Positions 16,016-24,081 of a stretch of 32,900 nt of DNA are shown piece by piece. Position numbers and translations under genes: made by a program. The notes under the pieces were generated by a model. That model did not search any database. It saw nothing but the letters and a program-made list of their open reading frames with translations, and was not told where the DNA came from. Every line of letters starts with the position of its first letter. Positions within the stretch are counted from its first letter, which is position 1. Source of the DNA: Clostridiales bacterium (GTDB lineage Bacteria > Bacillota > Clostridia > Lachnospirales > Lachnospiraceae); contig JAGZDD010000022.1 in the NCBI GenBank assembly GCA_018369015.1, forward strand, positions 1 through 32,900. The letters are read 5' to 3'.

Positions 16016-16558
16016 CTATTTAATCAGCTTTGAAATTTCTTTAAACACCGGGCTGCCGGCCTTGCGGGTCAGTTCAAATAATATAGACTCTGTTGTTGTC
16101 AGGAGTATTCCCTCACTCTGGGCGCGCAGTAGAGCTACCTGCTTGTCACTTTCCTTACGGGAGCCTATGCAGTCTGTCACAAGAACCGGCGTATATCCGG
16201 CCGTCTTTAAGTCAATGCATGTCTGGAGTACACAAATATGTGCCTCAATGCCGCATACAAGAACCGTCTTTTTTCCTAACTGAAATATTTTTTTACGAAT
16301 GTTGTCATCCTCAAAGCAGCTAAAAGCAAGCTTGTCAAAATACTCTTCACTCCCTACAGCCTGTATAATCTCTGGAACAGTCATCCCTATTCCTTTTGTA
16401 TACTGCTGGGTCATTACCATAGGAACGCCCAGCGCTTTAAGTCCCTTAAGTAAAACAGCGCTGCGCTGCGCAAGTGCTTCATTCTCATAAATGACCGGCA
16501 TCAGCCTTTCCTGATAGTCTACAACTAAAGCCATCGTGTTTTCTAATAACAATCTCAT
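16016..16558 (-). CDS. Isochorismatase-fold cysteine hydrolase
   Basis: This 180-residue protein carries the family's catalytic triad: D14 in ALVVDYQERL, K76 in YFDKLAFS and C109 in GIEAHICVLQT, the latter with the usual cis-peptide context. Members hydrolyse nicotinamide, N-carbamoyl amines, isochorismate or other small amides and ethers. It is nearest in look to YcaC/hydantoinase-like small members and lacks features that would fix a substrate. It lies 4 kb from pncB, which tempts one to call it a nicotinamidase, but the metal-binding DxHxxxH set of PncA is not present. GGAGG lies seven bases before the ATG. It heads the zinc-ribbon/TPM operon. Confidence 0.87.
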   Translation of the reverse strand: MRLLLENTMALVVDYQERLMPVIYENEALAQRSAVLLKGLKALGVPMVMTQQYTKGIGMTVPEIIQAVGSEEYFDKLAFSCFEDDNIRKKIFQLGKKTVLVCGIEAHICVLQTCIDLKTAGYTPVLVTDCIGSRKESDKQVALLRAQSEGILLTTTESILFELTRKAGSPVFKEISKLIK

Positions 16559-16855
16559 ATCATAACCTCCATAATCTGTAACTACCCAAAGCTAGGCAAC
16601 AGTTCAGCTACGCTGAACTGTTGCCTGCAAAAATCCATTAAAAATCGCCTGCGGCGATGGGATTTTTGCACTCCTGTTTCACTTTCTGACGGTCAGCGCA
16701 CACATTGAACACTTGGCAAGGTATTTTCGAGCCTAGTGAGAAAGCGTACAAAGCAGCAAGTGCGCAGACCTGGCTGAACTTTTACGGTAACAGTACTTCA
16801 TCCCCGCCTCAAGAATGAACTGTTATCTGACAACAGTACTTTGTTTGTGTGTTAT
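16559..16855 (-). other. Long hairpin-rich leader of the isochorismatase-zinc-ribbon operon
   Basis: No gene is seen. The segment between the promoter at 16862-16890 and the start codon contains a perfect 14-bp hairpin with a three-base loop (16595-16625). A TGCAAAAATCC/GGATTTTTGCA stem with inner ATCGCC/GGCGAT follows (16626-16670). Words related to AACTGTTCAGC recur at 16772, 16824 and 16837. It may be a structured leader or a composite of palindromic repeats. Confidence 0.55.
16595..16625. repeat. Perfect 14-bp hairpin
   Basis: GGCAACAGTTCAGC and its exact complement flank the three bases TAC. On the - strand it lies about 37 bases before the start codon of the isochorismatase-fold gene. 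No T-run follows in either direction. Confidence 0.85.
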
Positions 16856-16861
16856 GTATCT

Positions 16862-16890
16862 ATTATACTTTAAAAAAGGACGCTTCTCAA
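16862..16890 (-). promoter_or_regulatory. Sigma-A promoter of the isochorismatase-zinc-ribbon-TPM operon
   Basis: On the - strand: TTGAGA, a 17-base spacer and a perfect TATAAT. It lies about 300 bases before the first gene, which implies a long leader. An imperfect 12-bp hairpin, GGAACAATTCAG/CTGAACTGTTCC, sits just upstream at 16901-16928. Confidence 0.65.
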
Positions 16891-16931
16891 CAAAAATAAT
16901 GGAACAATTCAGCTATCTGAACTGTTCCATT

Positions 16932-17020
16932 GTAACTATTCAGCCATGCAGCCCGGATTTGCAGCTAACGCTGCTAACCGCCGCCAACAAGGCGCCTCCC
17001 CGATTCGGGCTAAGCGCCGG
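16932..17020. repeat. Copy 1 of the GTAACTATTCAGCCATGC repeat family (one-ended)
   Basis: It begins with the same 18 bases as both ends of the element at 32193-32418. It continues with a further similar stretch, CGGATTTGCAGCTAACGCTG here against CGGATTCGCAGCTGACACTG there. GCAGC/GCTGC and AGCCCG/CGGGCT form inner stems. The opposite 18-bp end is absent, so this is a partial or diverged copy. It lies just past the end of the Bce permease gene. Confidence 0.75.
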
Positions 17021-17040
17021 CATTTTCATTTATTTTACCC

Positions 17041-19071
17041 TTACCGCCGCCTTGCGCTGACAATCCGGTAATAGGCTCTGGATGTAACGATATAAACGAT
17101 TGTATAAAAAAGGGCGAAAGCAACAAAGCAAAGAATCGTTACAATAATAATAAATCCGGTATTGTAAAGGCCAAAGCCAGCCAGTATTATTGAAATAATT
17201 TTAAATGCCACAGCCATATGGATCCCTGCCGCCAGCAATGGGGCAAAAAATACTGTCAATACTTGGGAATTAATAATCTTTCCAACCTCCCTGTGAGTAA
17301 GGCCTACCTTCTGCAAAATTTCAAACCGCTCTTTATCCTCATACCCTTCCGTAATCTGCTTGTAATACATAATCATCACTGCAGCCCCCAGGCATACCAA
17401 TCCCAGAAGTATTCCAAGGAAAAACAGTCCGCTATACAGCGCATAAATTGAATCTCGCTCCAATGCCATACATTCAGAGCTGATATGGGTAAATGGATAA
17501 CCATTTTGCGCTGAAAGCTGATGTAAACCATCTAAAATCTGATGATAAACTTCTATTTGAGCAGCCTTACCACAATCTAAATCAACACCATAATAGCTGT
17601 GCTTATAAGCTTCCTGGCTTTCCGGATCATAATTGGATACAATAGCGTCGAACTTCTGTATGGCCTCATTCAGGTCAGGAACAAAAATAAATAGCGAGGG
17701 GATTACCTGCATTGTATCGATACCGTTTCGTATAAAGCTCGTTAAATGCTTCTTAATATGCACACTGCCATAACCCTCAATATCAAGCATATCCCCAGAA
17801 TACCCGGATTTCGTGGCGTACAGAAGGATCTCATCCTCCTCAAGCGTTTCACTGCTTCCGGTAAGCCTGTTATAATCCTCAAGAGATATAATAAAAAGCT
17901 GGCGTATATTATTGTAGGAGGCCAATGAATTTAAACGCTCACTGTCAAAAACAAGCGAATCGCCGACAAGCGCACCTGAAAGATCCAATACCTTATAGCT
18001 GAGAACATTTTTTGCTTCAAGACCAAAGCTGTCCAGAACCTGACCGGTTTTTGTCTGAATCTGATCGGCCACATCATCATCCACAGAAGGAATATCTATA
18101 ACAATATTTCTCGGATACCTGTGGCGCAAAAGATCCTCTGTACCTAAATATAAGGACGCTGTCGATGAAAGCATCACTAAAACGGCAGTACATAAAATGC
18201 AAATTGAAGCCAGCCCAGCGCCGTTTCGTTTCATGCGGTAGCTCATCGAAGCAATAGAAATAAAGTGGTTTGTCTTATAATAATACTTTTTATTCATTTT
18301 CAATAGTCTGCATATGCACACTGAGCCTGCAATAAACAGTAAATAGGTGGCAATGATGACAAAAATAACCGCCACAAAAAATGCCAGAAGCGCGGACATC
18401 GGATTATCGATCCGTACTGCAATAAAATACCCCAGAGCCAGAACCGCAGCCCCAAGAAATGCTAAAACCCAATTGGCCTTCGGCGGCTTTTCCCCGACAT
18501 TCTCGCTTCTCAAAAGCTCGATAGGTTTTGTACGGTGAACCTGGCGCAGCCCGTTAAGAAAAATGAGCATAAAAATGGCAAGAAAAATCATACATGTCAT
18601 TTGCATAGCCATGGGGCCGACCCGCAGCGAAAAACCGCCGTCACCATGGAGCATATAGGCCATGACAAGCTGGGCAGCTTTAGAAAACAAAATTCCGCCA
18701 AGCAGTCCTAATATGAGTGAAACTACTGCAATAAATAAGCTTTCCCAGAAAAGAACAAGCTCTAAATTGAAACGGCCCATGCCCAAAATACTATAGAGGC
18801 CAAATTCTTTTTTTCTCCTGCGCATCAGAAAGGAATTTGTGTAAAACAGGAAAAAGAGTGAAAATATGGCAATGATCCCAATACCAAGGCCAAGAAACAT
18901 CTGCATAGTTCCTCCGCCTGGAAGATTGGCCACGCTTTCATCGGTCGTTAAAAAAATGATAATGTACTCCATCATTATCATACCAATACAGCTTAAAATA
19001 TAAGGGAAATAAATTTTTCTGTTTTTATAAATACCGGATATTGCCAGCTTCCAATAAAATACCGCTTTCAC
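17041..19071 (-). CDS. BceB-like ABC transporter permease (FtsX family)
   Basis: This 676-residue membrane protein has about ten helices. A large extracellular domain (about residues 311-535) lies between the seventh and eighth helices, the hallmark of BceB/peptide-7-exporter permeases. FtsX-type segments are seen around 60-175 and in the C terminus. With the ATPase encoded upstream it forms a complex that senses and frees lipid II-cycle intermediates from antimicrobial peptides such as bacitracin, and it signals flux to the partner kinase. The ATG overlaps the ATPase stop by four bases (ATGA), indicating translational coupling. The peptide recognised cannot be predicted, since the external domain is variable. 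Confidence 0.9.
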   Translation of the reverse strand: MKAVFYWKLAISGIYKNRKIYFPYILSCIGMIMMEYIIIFLTTDESVANLPGGGTMQMFLGLGIGIIAIFSLFFLFYTNSFLMRRRKKEFGLYSILGMGRFNLELVLFWESLFIAVVSLILGLLGGILFSKAAQLVMAYMLHGDGGFSLRVGPMAMQMTCMIFLAIFMLIFLNGLRQVHRTKPIELLRSENVGEKPPKANWVLAFLGAAVLALGYFIAVRIDNPMSALLAFFVAVIFVIIATYLLFIAGSVCICRLLKMNKKYYYKTNHFISIASMSYRMKRNGAGLASICILCTAVLVMLSSTASLYLGTEDLLRHRYPRNIVIDIPSVDDDVADQIQTKTGQVLDSFGLEAKNVLSYKVLDLSGALVGDSLVFDSERLNSLASYNNIRQLFIISLEDYNRLTGSSETLEEDEILLYATKSGYSGDMLDIEGYGSVHIKKHLTSFIRNGIDTMQVIPSLFIFVPDLNEAIQKFDAIVSNYDPESQEAYKHSYYGVDLDCGKAAQIEVYHQILDGLHQLSAQNGYPFTHISSECMALERDSIYALYSGLFFLGILLGLVCLGAAVMIMYYKQITEGYEDKERFEILQKVGLTHREVGKIINSQVLTVFFAPLLAAGIHMAVAFKIISIILAGFGLYNTGFIIIVTILCFVAFALFYTIVYIVTSRAYYRIVSARRR

Positions 19072-19832
19072 TGCCGTTCACCACCTGTCGCAATCATTGT
19101 CAGAGTTTTCGAGATTTTTTCATAAAGAGCCTCATTGCTGCTCTCCCCTCTGTAAATCTGGTGAAACAGCTCGCCGTCTTTTATAAATAAAACCCGCCCC
19201 GCATGGCTGGCTGCTCTCACGGAATGAGTCACCATAAGAATCGTCTGGCCTTCGGCGTTAATCTGGGCAAACAGATTCAAAAGCTCATCTGAGGATCTGG
19301 AATCAAGTGCCCCTGTCGGCTCATCCGCCAGCACAAGCTTTGGATTGGTAATGAGCGCCCGGGCCACGGCCGCCCTTTGCTTCTGTCCTCCGGAAACCTC
19401 ATAGGGATATTTCTTCAAAATTTCTTCAATCCCCAGCTTTTTCGCCAAAGGGCCAATTTTCCCGGACATCTGGGAATATTTTTCTTTGGCTAAAACAAGC
19501 GGAAGTAAAATATTATCTTCTAATGAAAATGTGTCTAAAAGATTGAAATCCTGAAATACAAAGCCAAGGTGATCCCGGCGAAATGCGGAAATGTCCTTTT
19601 CTTTTATTTGGGACATAGGCTTTCCGTCCAAATAGCAATCACCGTGGGTCGGCTTATCCAGCGCTGCCAAAATATTTAAAAGTGTTGTTTTTCCAGAGCC
19701 AGACTCTCCCATGATTGCTACATATTCTCCATTCTCCACAGTTAAAGACACGTTGCGCAGAGCCCTTACCTGATTTCCTCCAAAACGCGTTGTATATACT
19801 TTTTCCAGATTATGCACTTCTAAAATAGCCAT
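19068..19832 (-). CDS. BceA-like ABC transporter ATPase
   Basis: This 254-residue nucleotide-binding subunit has Walker A GESGSGKT (42-49), Q-loop Q94, signature VSGGQ (146-150), Walker B LVLADEPTGALD (D170, E171) and H-loop H203. All residues needed for ATP hydrolysis are intact. The MacB/BceA-type GALD after Walker B fits the peptide-resistance family. It powers the BceB-like permease next door. TAGGAGGTATTAAGC precedes the ATG. A BceR-type operator lies about 120 bases upstream, which suggests induction by the neighbouring two-component system. Confidence 0.93.
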   Translation of the reverse strand: MAILEVHNLEKVYTTRFGGNQVRALRNVSLTVENGEYVAIMGESGSGKTTLLNILAALDKPTHGDCYLDGKPMSQIKEKDISAFRRDHLGFVFQDFNLLDTFSLEDNILLPLVLAKEKYSQMSGKIGPLAKKLGIEEILKKYPYEVSGGQKQRAAVARALITNPKLVLADEPTGALDSRSSDELLNLFAQINAEGQTILMVTHSVRAASHAGRVLFIKDGELFHQIYRGESSNEALYEKISKTLTMIATGGERQ

Positions 19833-19889
19833 GCTTAATACCTCCTATGATCTTTCTGGTAACACCAAACGGTTACTCCTTCTGTCCAT

Positions 19890-19963
19890 ATCATAACAAA
19901 GCAGCCAGAAGCCTGCCATCAAAAGGCGTGACAATCTGGCTGCTTTATGTGACACTTATGTAA
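19890..19963 (-). promoter_or_regulatory. BceR-type operator and promoter region of the bceAB-like genes
   Basis: TGACA-CTTA-TGTAA at 19950-19963 fits the TNACA-N4-TGTAA pattern described for BceR-group regulators. On the - strand a TATGAT -10 box lies at 19890-19895 with a poor -35 (TGGCAG, 17-base spacer), as expected of an activator-dependent promoter. The operator is centred about 70 bases upstream of the predicted start. Confidence 0.65.
19900..19944 (-). terminator. Hairpin between kinase and ABC genes, possible terminator or attenuator
   Basis: A perfect 10-bp stem, AGCAGCCAGA/TCTGGCTGCT, has a 25-base loop and on the - strand is followed by TTTGTT. It lies 54 bases past the kinase stop and overlaps the candidate bceA promoter. 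The T-run is weak, so termination is uncertain. Confidence 0.45.
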
Positions 19964-19997
19964 GGTCCAGAGGCTTTGCCAAACAAAGGAAGCTGCG

Positions 19998-20990
19998 TCA
20001 TTCGGTTTCTAACGGATAACTGTTTAAATCCAGGCAAAACGACGAGCCTGCCCCGATCTTAGAGGTGACGCTTAAACGGTGACTAAGCTTCTTTGCTGCA
20101 CTTTTACACAAATAAAGCCCGATTCCTGTAGATTTTTGCTCCGACCGGCCATTATATCCGGTAAAGCCTTTTTCAAAAATTCTTGGCAAATCTTCAGGCG
20201 CAATTCCGATTCCCGTGTCCTCCACAAATAACCTCTTATGCTCATCGACCCGTATTGTTACGGTTCCTGACTCTGTATATTTAATCGCATTAGAAAGAAG
20301 CTGTTCGATCATAAACATCAGCCATTTTTCATCGGTCAGGACTTTCTGGCTGGTTCCTTTGTAAACGAGTCGGATATGATTCCTGATAAACTGTCCGGCG
20401 TACTTCCTGACTGCCTGGCGTATAATCTTATCTAAATCATATTCTTCAATGACAAGATCAGAAGCGCCCTCTCCTAGGCGGACATAGCAAAGCACCATTT
20501 CCACATATTGCTCTACCCGGAAAAGCTCTGACAAAAGCTCCTGATTTTCTGGCGTATCTTCACTTTGTAAAATAACCCGCATAACAGCAATAGGCGCTTT
20601 AATCTGATGTACCCAGGTTGCATAATAATCCGCAGTTTCCGCCTGGGAGGCCTGCCATTTCCCGTATTCTTCCCCCCGAAGCCTTCCAAGTTCAAATACA
20701 AGCGACTGATAATCTGCCTCTAAAGGCCCTTCGGGGCTTGGCAACTCGTTCCAAAGAAAAGCAATCTTCTCTTTAATCCGCCTAAGCTCCTTGTGCCTGC
20801 GCCAAAACGACAGAAACCCGGATAAAAACAGGACGACGCCCACAACAAGGCAAAGCAGCACCGGATACCATATCATTTCCAAAGGAACTCTGAATACAAT
20901 AAAAATGCCGGCGTAAATCCCCAGGCACAGGACCAGCCCAAAGAACACTCTGCGGCATAAGAACGCATACTTAAAAAACATCGACTTCAT
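19998..20990 (-). CDS. BceS-like intramembrane-sensing histidine kinase
   Basis: This 330-residue kinase has two N-terminal helices (about 13-33 and 40-62) joined by a very short loop, so it has almost no extracellular sensor. That is the mark of BceS-type kinases, which read their ABC transporter. The phospho-acceptor is H128 in TWVHQIKAPI. The ATPase domain shows the N box (N234 in LLSNAIKYTE), DTGIG (258-262) and TGIGLYL (288-294). The gene starts about 290 bases after the response regulator ends, an unusually large gap for such a pair, filled by a hairpin element. All catalytic motifs are intact. Confidence 0.92.
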   Translation of the reverse strand: MKSMFFKYAFLCRRVFFGLVLCLGIYAGIFIVFRVPLEMIWYPVLLCLVVGVVLFLSGFLSFWRRHKELRRIKEKIAFLWNELPSPEGPLEADYQSLVFELGRLRGEEYGKWQASQAETADYYATWVHQIKAPIAVMRVILQSEDTPENQELLSELFRVEQYVEMVLCYVRLGEGASDLVIEEYDLDKIIRQAVRKYAGQFIRNHIRLVYKGTSQKVLTDEKWLMFMIEQLLSNAIKYTESGTVTIRVDEHKRLFVEDTGIGIAPEDLPRIFEKGFTGYNGRSEQKSTGIGLYLCKSAAKKLSHRLSVTSKIGAGSSFCLDLNSYPLETE

Positions 20991-21021
20991 AAACGTCAGC
21001 TCCTTTTAAGAAATACTTACT

Positions 21022-21191
21022 ATGAAAGTTATCAAGTGTGCAGGCGCAGGGGCAAATTTATTTGACCCTGTGTCTGCACATTTGATAACCCCAAGGTATG
21101 AGGACGGGTTGCCGTAGGCAGCGGAAAGTCCGAATACCTTGGGGCAGGATTGCGGGAGTGCCATAGGCACGGAGCAATCCTGAACTTTCAT
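21022..21191. repeat. Four-way-junction palindromic element between regulator and kinase genes
   Basis: Four stems abut without spare bases. P1 is ATGAAAGTT with AACTTTCAT. P2 is TTATCAAGTGTGCAG with CTGCACATTTGATAA (one G-U on the + strand). P3 is CCCCAAGGTAT with ATACCTTGGGG. P4 is CAGGATTGC with GCAATCCTG. P3 and P4 carry inner TGCC-GTA-GGCA and GTGCC-ATA-GGCAC hairpins. No reading frame of merit is present. Confidence 0.85.
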
Positions 21192-21199
21192 TTATAGTG

Positions 21200-21219
21200 A
21201 TGCCGCCGCCAGGCGGCAT
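21200..21219. repeat. Short GC-rich hairpin beside the four-way element
   Basis: ATGCCGCC and GGCGGCAT flank the loop GCCA. On the - strand it follows the response regulator stop by about 60 bases without a T-run. A further GGGCA/TGCCC stem lies at 21230-21244. They may belong to the same composite element. Confidence 0.6.
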
Positions 21220-21277
21220 GTCCGTTTCCCGGGCAAGCCTGCCCCAAAAACGCAGCGCTCTTCTATGCCGCCGGCAC

Positions 21278-21949
21278 CTATGAAACAATATATCCCCCTC
21301 CAACCTTTGTCGCTATAAATCCCCTAAGCCCGGCGCCATCCAGCTTTTTCCGCAGCCTTGCAATATTGACGGTCAGTGTATTTTCCTCCACATAATCATC
21401 GGTTTCCCACAAACGCATCATTAATGTATCCCGGCTGACAACCCTGCCTTTATTTTCCATAAGTGTTTGAAGAATCCGGAACTCATTTTTACTCAGATCG
21501 ATTTTCTTGCCCTGGTATGTCAGCGTTGTATCTCCAAGATTCAATATGGCGTCTTTATGCTCTAAAACCGGGATTTTTCCCGCCATATCATAGGTGCGGC
21601 GCAGAACCGCCTGAATTTTTGCGGTCAGCACATTCAAATCAAAGGGCTTTGCAATAAAATCATCGCCGCCCATATTCATCGCCATAACAATATTCATATT
21701 ATCCGATGCCGAAGATATAAATATGACCGGTACATTGGAAATTTTTCGTATTTCACTGCACCAATGATAGCCATTGAAAAACGGAAGCATGATATCCACA
21801 AGCACTAAATGAGGGTCGCAGCTTGCAAATTCCTGAATAACCTTCTGAAAATCCCTGACATATTCTACGCTGTTTCCCCACGATTCCAAATGCTTTTTCA
21901 TCGCCTTCGCCATAGATATGTCGTCTTCAACAATCAAAATCTTATACAT
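21278..21949 (-). CDS. BceR-like OmpR-family response regulator
   Basis: This protein of 223 residues has a receiver domain (about 1-118) with the acidic pair at D9/D10, phospho-acceptor D52 in LVLVDIMLP and K101 in IAKPF. A winged-helix DNA-binding domain (about 130-222) contains LSKNEFRILQTLMENKGRVVSRDTLM and ENTLTVNIARLRKKL. These are OmpR/PhoB-class features in the BceR subgroup. GGAGG is six bases before the ATG at 21949; the adjacent ATG at 21952 is too close. It probably activates the bceAB-like genes through the TGACA-N4-TGTAA site upstream of them. Confidence 0.93.
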   Translation of the reverse strand: MYKILIVEDDISMAKAMKKHLESWGNSVEYVRDFQKVIQEFASCDPHLVLVDIMLPFFNGYHWCSEIRKISNVPVIFISSASDNMNIVMAMNMGGDDFIAKPFDLNVLTAKIQAVLRRTYDMAGKIPVLEHKDAILNLGDTTLTYQGKKIDLSKNEFRILQTLMENKGRVVSRDTLMMRLWETDDYVEENTLTVNIARLRKKLDGAGLRGFIATKVGGGYIVS

Positions 21950-22064
21950 CATCCACCTCCAAAGTTCGTGGCAGTTAAGCCGCGGCAGCCCGCCAAAATC
22001 ATAGGGCTAGCCGCTGCTATTCATATATCCGGCCATAATTGTTTGTCTAGTCATAACCATTGGC

Positions 22065-24059
22065 CTAGTCATAATCATGCAGATATTTTTTTACCTCGAT
22101 CATTTCATCACGAAGCTGCGCTGCCAGCTCAAAGTTAAGATCTGCCGCTGCCGTATGCATTTTCTTTGTCAGCTTGGAAACAAGCGCGGTAAGCTCTTTC
22201 TTAGTCATGGATTCCAAGTCCTTTGTAAGCTGCTTTTCATCCTTCTCGGCAGTATTGGAAATGCTGATCAGATCCCGGACAGCCTTTTTAATCGTCTGTG
22301 GCGTAATGCCGTGGTCTTCATTGTATTTTTGCTGGATAGCACGACGGCGGTTCGTTTCCGTTATCGCTTTGTCCATGGAATCGGTCATATTATCCGCGTA
22401 CATAATAACATGGCCCTGTGTATTTCTGGCCGCGCGCCCAATGGTCTGGATGAGCGATGTTTCAGAGCGCAGGAAGCCCTCCTTGTCCGCGTCAAGTATG
22501 GCCACAAGGGTGATTTCAGGAATATCCAAGCCCTCGCGCAAAAGGTTGATTCCCACAAGGACATCAAAAACATTCATCCGAAGATCCCGGACAATTTCTG
22601 TCCGTTCCAGCGTATCAATATCTGAGTGGAGGTACTTTACCCGGATTCCCAGATCCTTCATGTAATCGGTCAAATCTTCCGCCATCCGCTTCGTCAGCGT
22701 TGTTATAAGCACCTTATTCCCCTGTGCCGTTTCCTTATTTACCTCAGAAACAAGATCGTCAATCTGGCCCTCTACCGGGCGGACGCTGATTTCCGGGTCC
22801 AAAAGCCCTGTGGGGCGGATAATCTGTTCAGCCCTCAGCAGCTCATGCTCCTTTTCATACACATTCGGCGTTGCTGAAACAAACAACATCTGATCGATCT
22901 TTGACTCAAATTCCTCAAAATTCAACGGCCGGTTATCCTTTGCCGACGGCAGCCGAAAGCCATAATCCACAAGCGTCGTTTTTCTGGACTGGTCGCCGGC
23001 ATACATGCCCCGAACCTGTGGAATCGTAATATGGGATTCATCCACAATAATAAGAAAATCATCAGGAAAATAATCAATCAGAGTATAGGGCGGCTGGCCC
23101 GGCTTTAATCCGGCCAAATGCATGGAATAATTTTCAATTCCCGAGCAAAAGCCCGTTTCCCGCATCATTTCTATGTCAAAATTTGTCCGTTCAGAAATTC
23201 TCTGGGCTTCCAGAAGCTTATCCTCACTCTTAAAATAGCGGACTCTTTCTGCAAGCTCCGCTTCAATGTCGTGAATTGCCCGCTCCATCTGCTCCGGCGG
23301 AACAACATAATGGGACGCCGGGAAAATTGCCGTATGTTTTAAATAAGCCTTGACCTCCCCGGTCAATGGATCAAATTCTGCAATCCGATCAACCTCGTCT
23401 CCAAAAAACTCAACCCTTACCGCTGTATCGGTTGCCGCTGCCGGAAAAATCTCTACGACATCGCCCCGGACTCTGAAGGTTCCCCGCTTAAAATCCATAT
23501 CATTGCGGGTGTACTGAATATCGATGAGCTTACGTATCGTTTCATCTCTGTCCTTAATCATGCCAGGCCGCAGGGAAATAACCATTTCCTGATAATCCAG
23601 CGGGCTTCCTAAGCCATAAATGCACGAAACAGAGGAAACAATGATAACATCCCTGCGCTCCGACAATGCCGCTGTCGCAGAGTGGCGCAGCTTATCAATC
23701 TCGTCGTTGATCGACGAATCTTTCTCAATATATGTGTCCGATGAGGGAACGTACGCCTCCGGTTGGTAGTAGTCGTAGTAGGAGACAAAATATTCCACCG
23801 CATTATCCGGGAAAAATTCCTTAAATTCCCCGTAGAGCTGGGCCGCCAGCGTCTTATTGTGGGCCAAAATCAGCGTCGGCTTATTCAGAGCCTGGATCAC
23901 ATTGGCCATTGTAAATGTCTTTCCGGAGCCGGTAACGCCGAGCAGGGTTTCAAATTGGTTGCCTTCCTTAAAGCCTTTGACAAGCTGCTTGATCGCCTGG
24001 GGCTGGTCGCCGGTGGGCTGGTAGGGGGATACTAGTTTAAATATTTTTTCTTCGTTCAT
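22065..24059 (-). CDS. uvrB: UvrB, excinuclease ABC subunit B
   Basis: This 664-residue protein is the damage-verifying helicase of nucleotide excision repair, working with UvrA and UvrC. It begins with FKLVSPYQPTGDQPQAI and Walker A GVTGSGKT (41-48). The damage-probing beta hairpin follows (YYDYYQPEAYVPSSDTYIEK, near 92-111), then the DESH helicase box and QTIGRAARN. A C-terminal UVR domain (about 625-660) binds UvrC. I set the start at 24059: AGGAG lies eight bases before this ATG, whereas the GTG at 24065 is only two bases from it. The promoter region carries a LexA-like box, so SOS control is likely. No uvrA follows within the window. Confidence 0.97.
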   Translation of the reverse strand: MNEEKIFKLVSPYQPTGDQPQAIKQLVKGFKEGNQFETLLGVTGSGKTFTMANVIQALNKPTLILAHNKTLAAQLYGEFKEFFPDNAVEYFVSYYDYYQPEAYVPSSDTYIEKDSSINDEIDKLRHSATAALSERRDVIIVSSVSCIYGLGSPLDYQEMVISLRPGMIKDRDETIRKLIDIQYTRNDMDFKRGTFRVRGDVVEIFPAAATDTAVRVEFFGDEVDRIAEFDPLTGEVKAYLKHTAIFPASHYVVPPEQMERAIHDIEAELAERVRYFKSEDKLLEAQRISERTNFDIEMMRETGFCSGIENYSMHLAGLKPGQPPYTLIDYFPDDFLIIVDESHITIPQVRGMYAGDQSRKTTLVDYGFRLPSAKDNRPLNFEEFESKIDQMLFVSATPNVYEKEHELLRAEQIIRPTGLLDPEISVRPVEGQIDDLVSEVNKETAQGNKVLITTLTKRMAEDLTDYMKDLGIRVKYLHSDIDTLERTEIVRDLRMNVFDVLVGINLLREGLDIPEITLVAILDADKEGFLRSETSLIQTIGRAARNTQGHVIMYADNMTDSMDKAITETNRRRAIQQKYNEDHGITPQTIKKAVRDLISISNTAEKDEKQLTKDLESMTKKELTALVSKLTKKMHTAAADLNFELAAQLRDEMIEVKKYLHDYD

Positions 24060-24081
24060 ATCCACTTCTCCTGTTCAATTC

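Noticed and set aside
16016..16558. Nicotinamidase (PncA) feeding pncB
   Set aside because: The catalytic D, K and C are present, but the metal-binding Asp/His set of PncA is not; the gene belongs to a different operon.
16815..17060. 81-codon + strand frame in the repeat-rich gap
   Set aside because: It has no ribosome site, its sequence is built from hairpin repeats, and it runs into the Bce permease gene in antisense.
22077..22625. 182-codon + strand frame
   Set aside because: It is antisense to uvrB, which is unmistakable.
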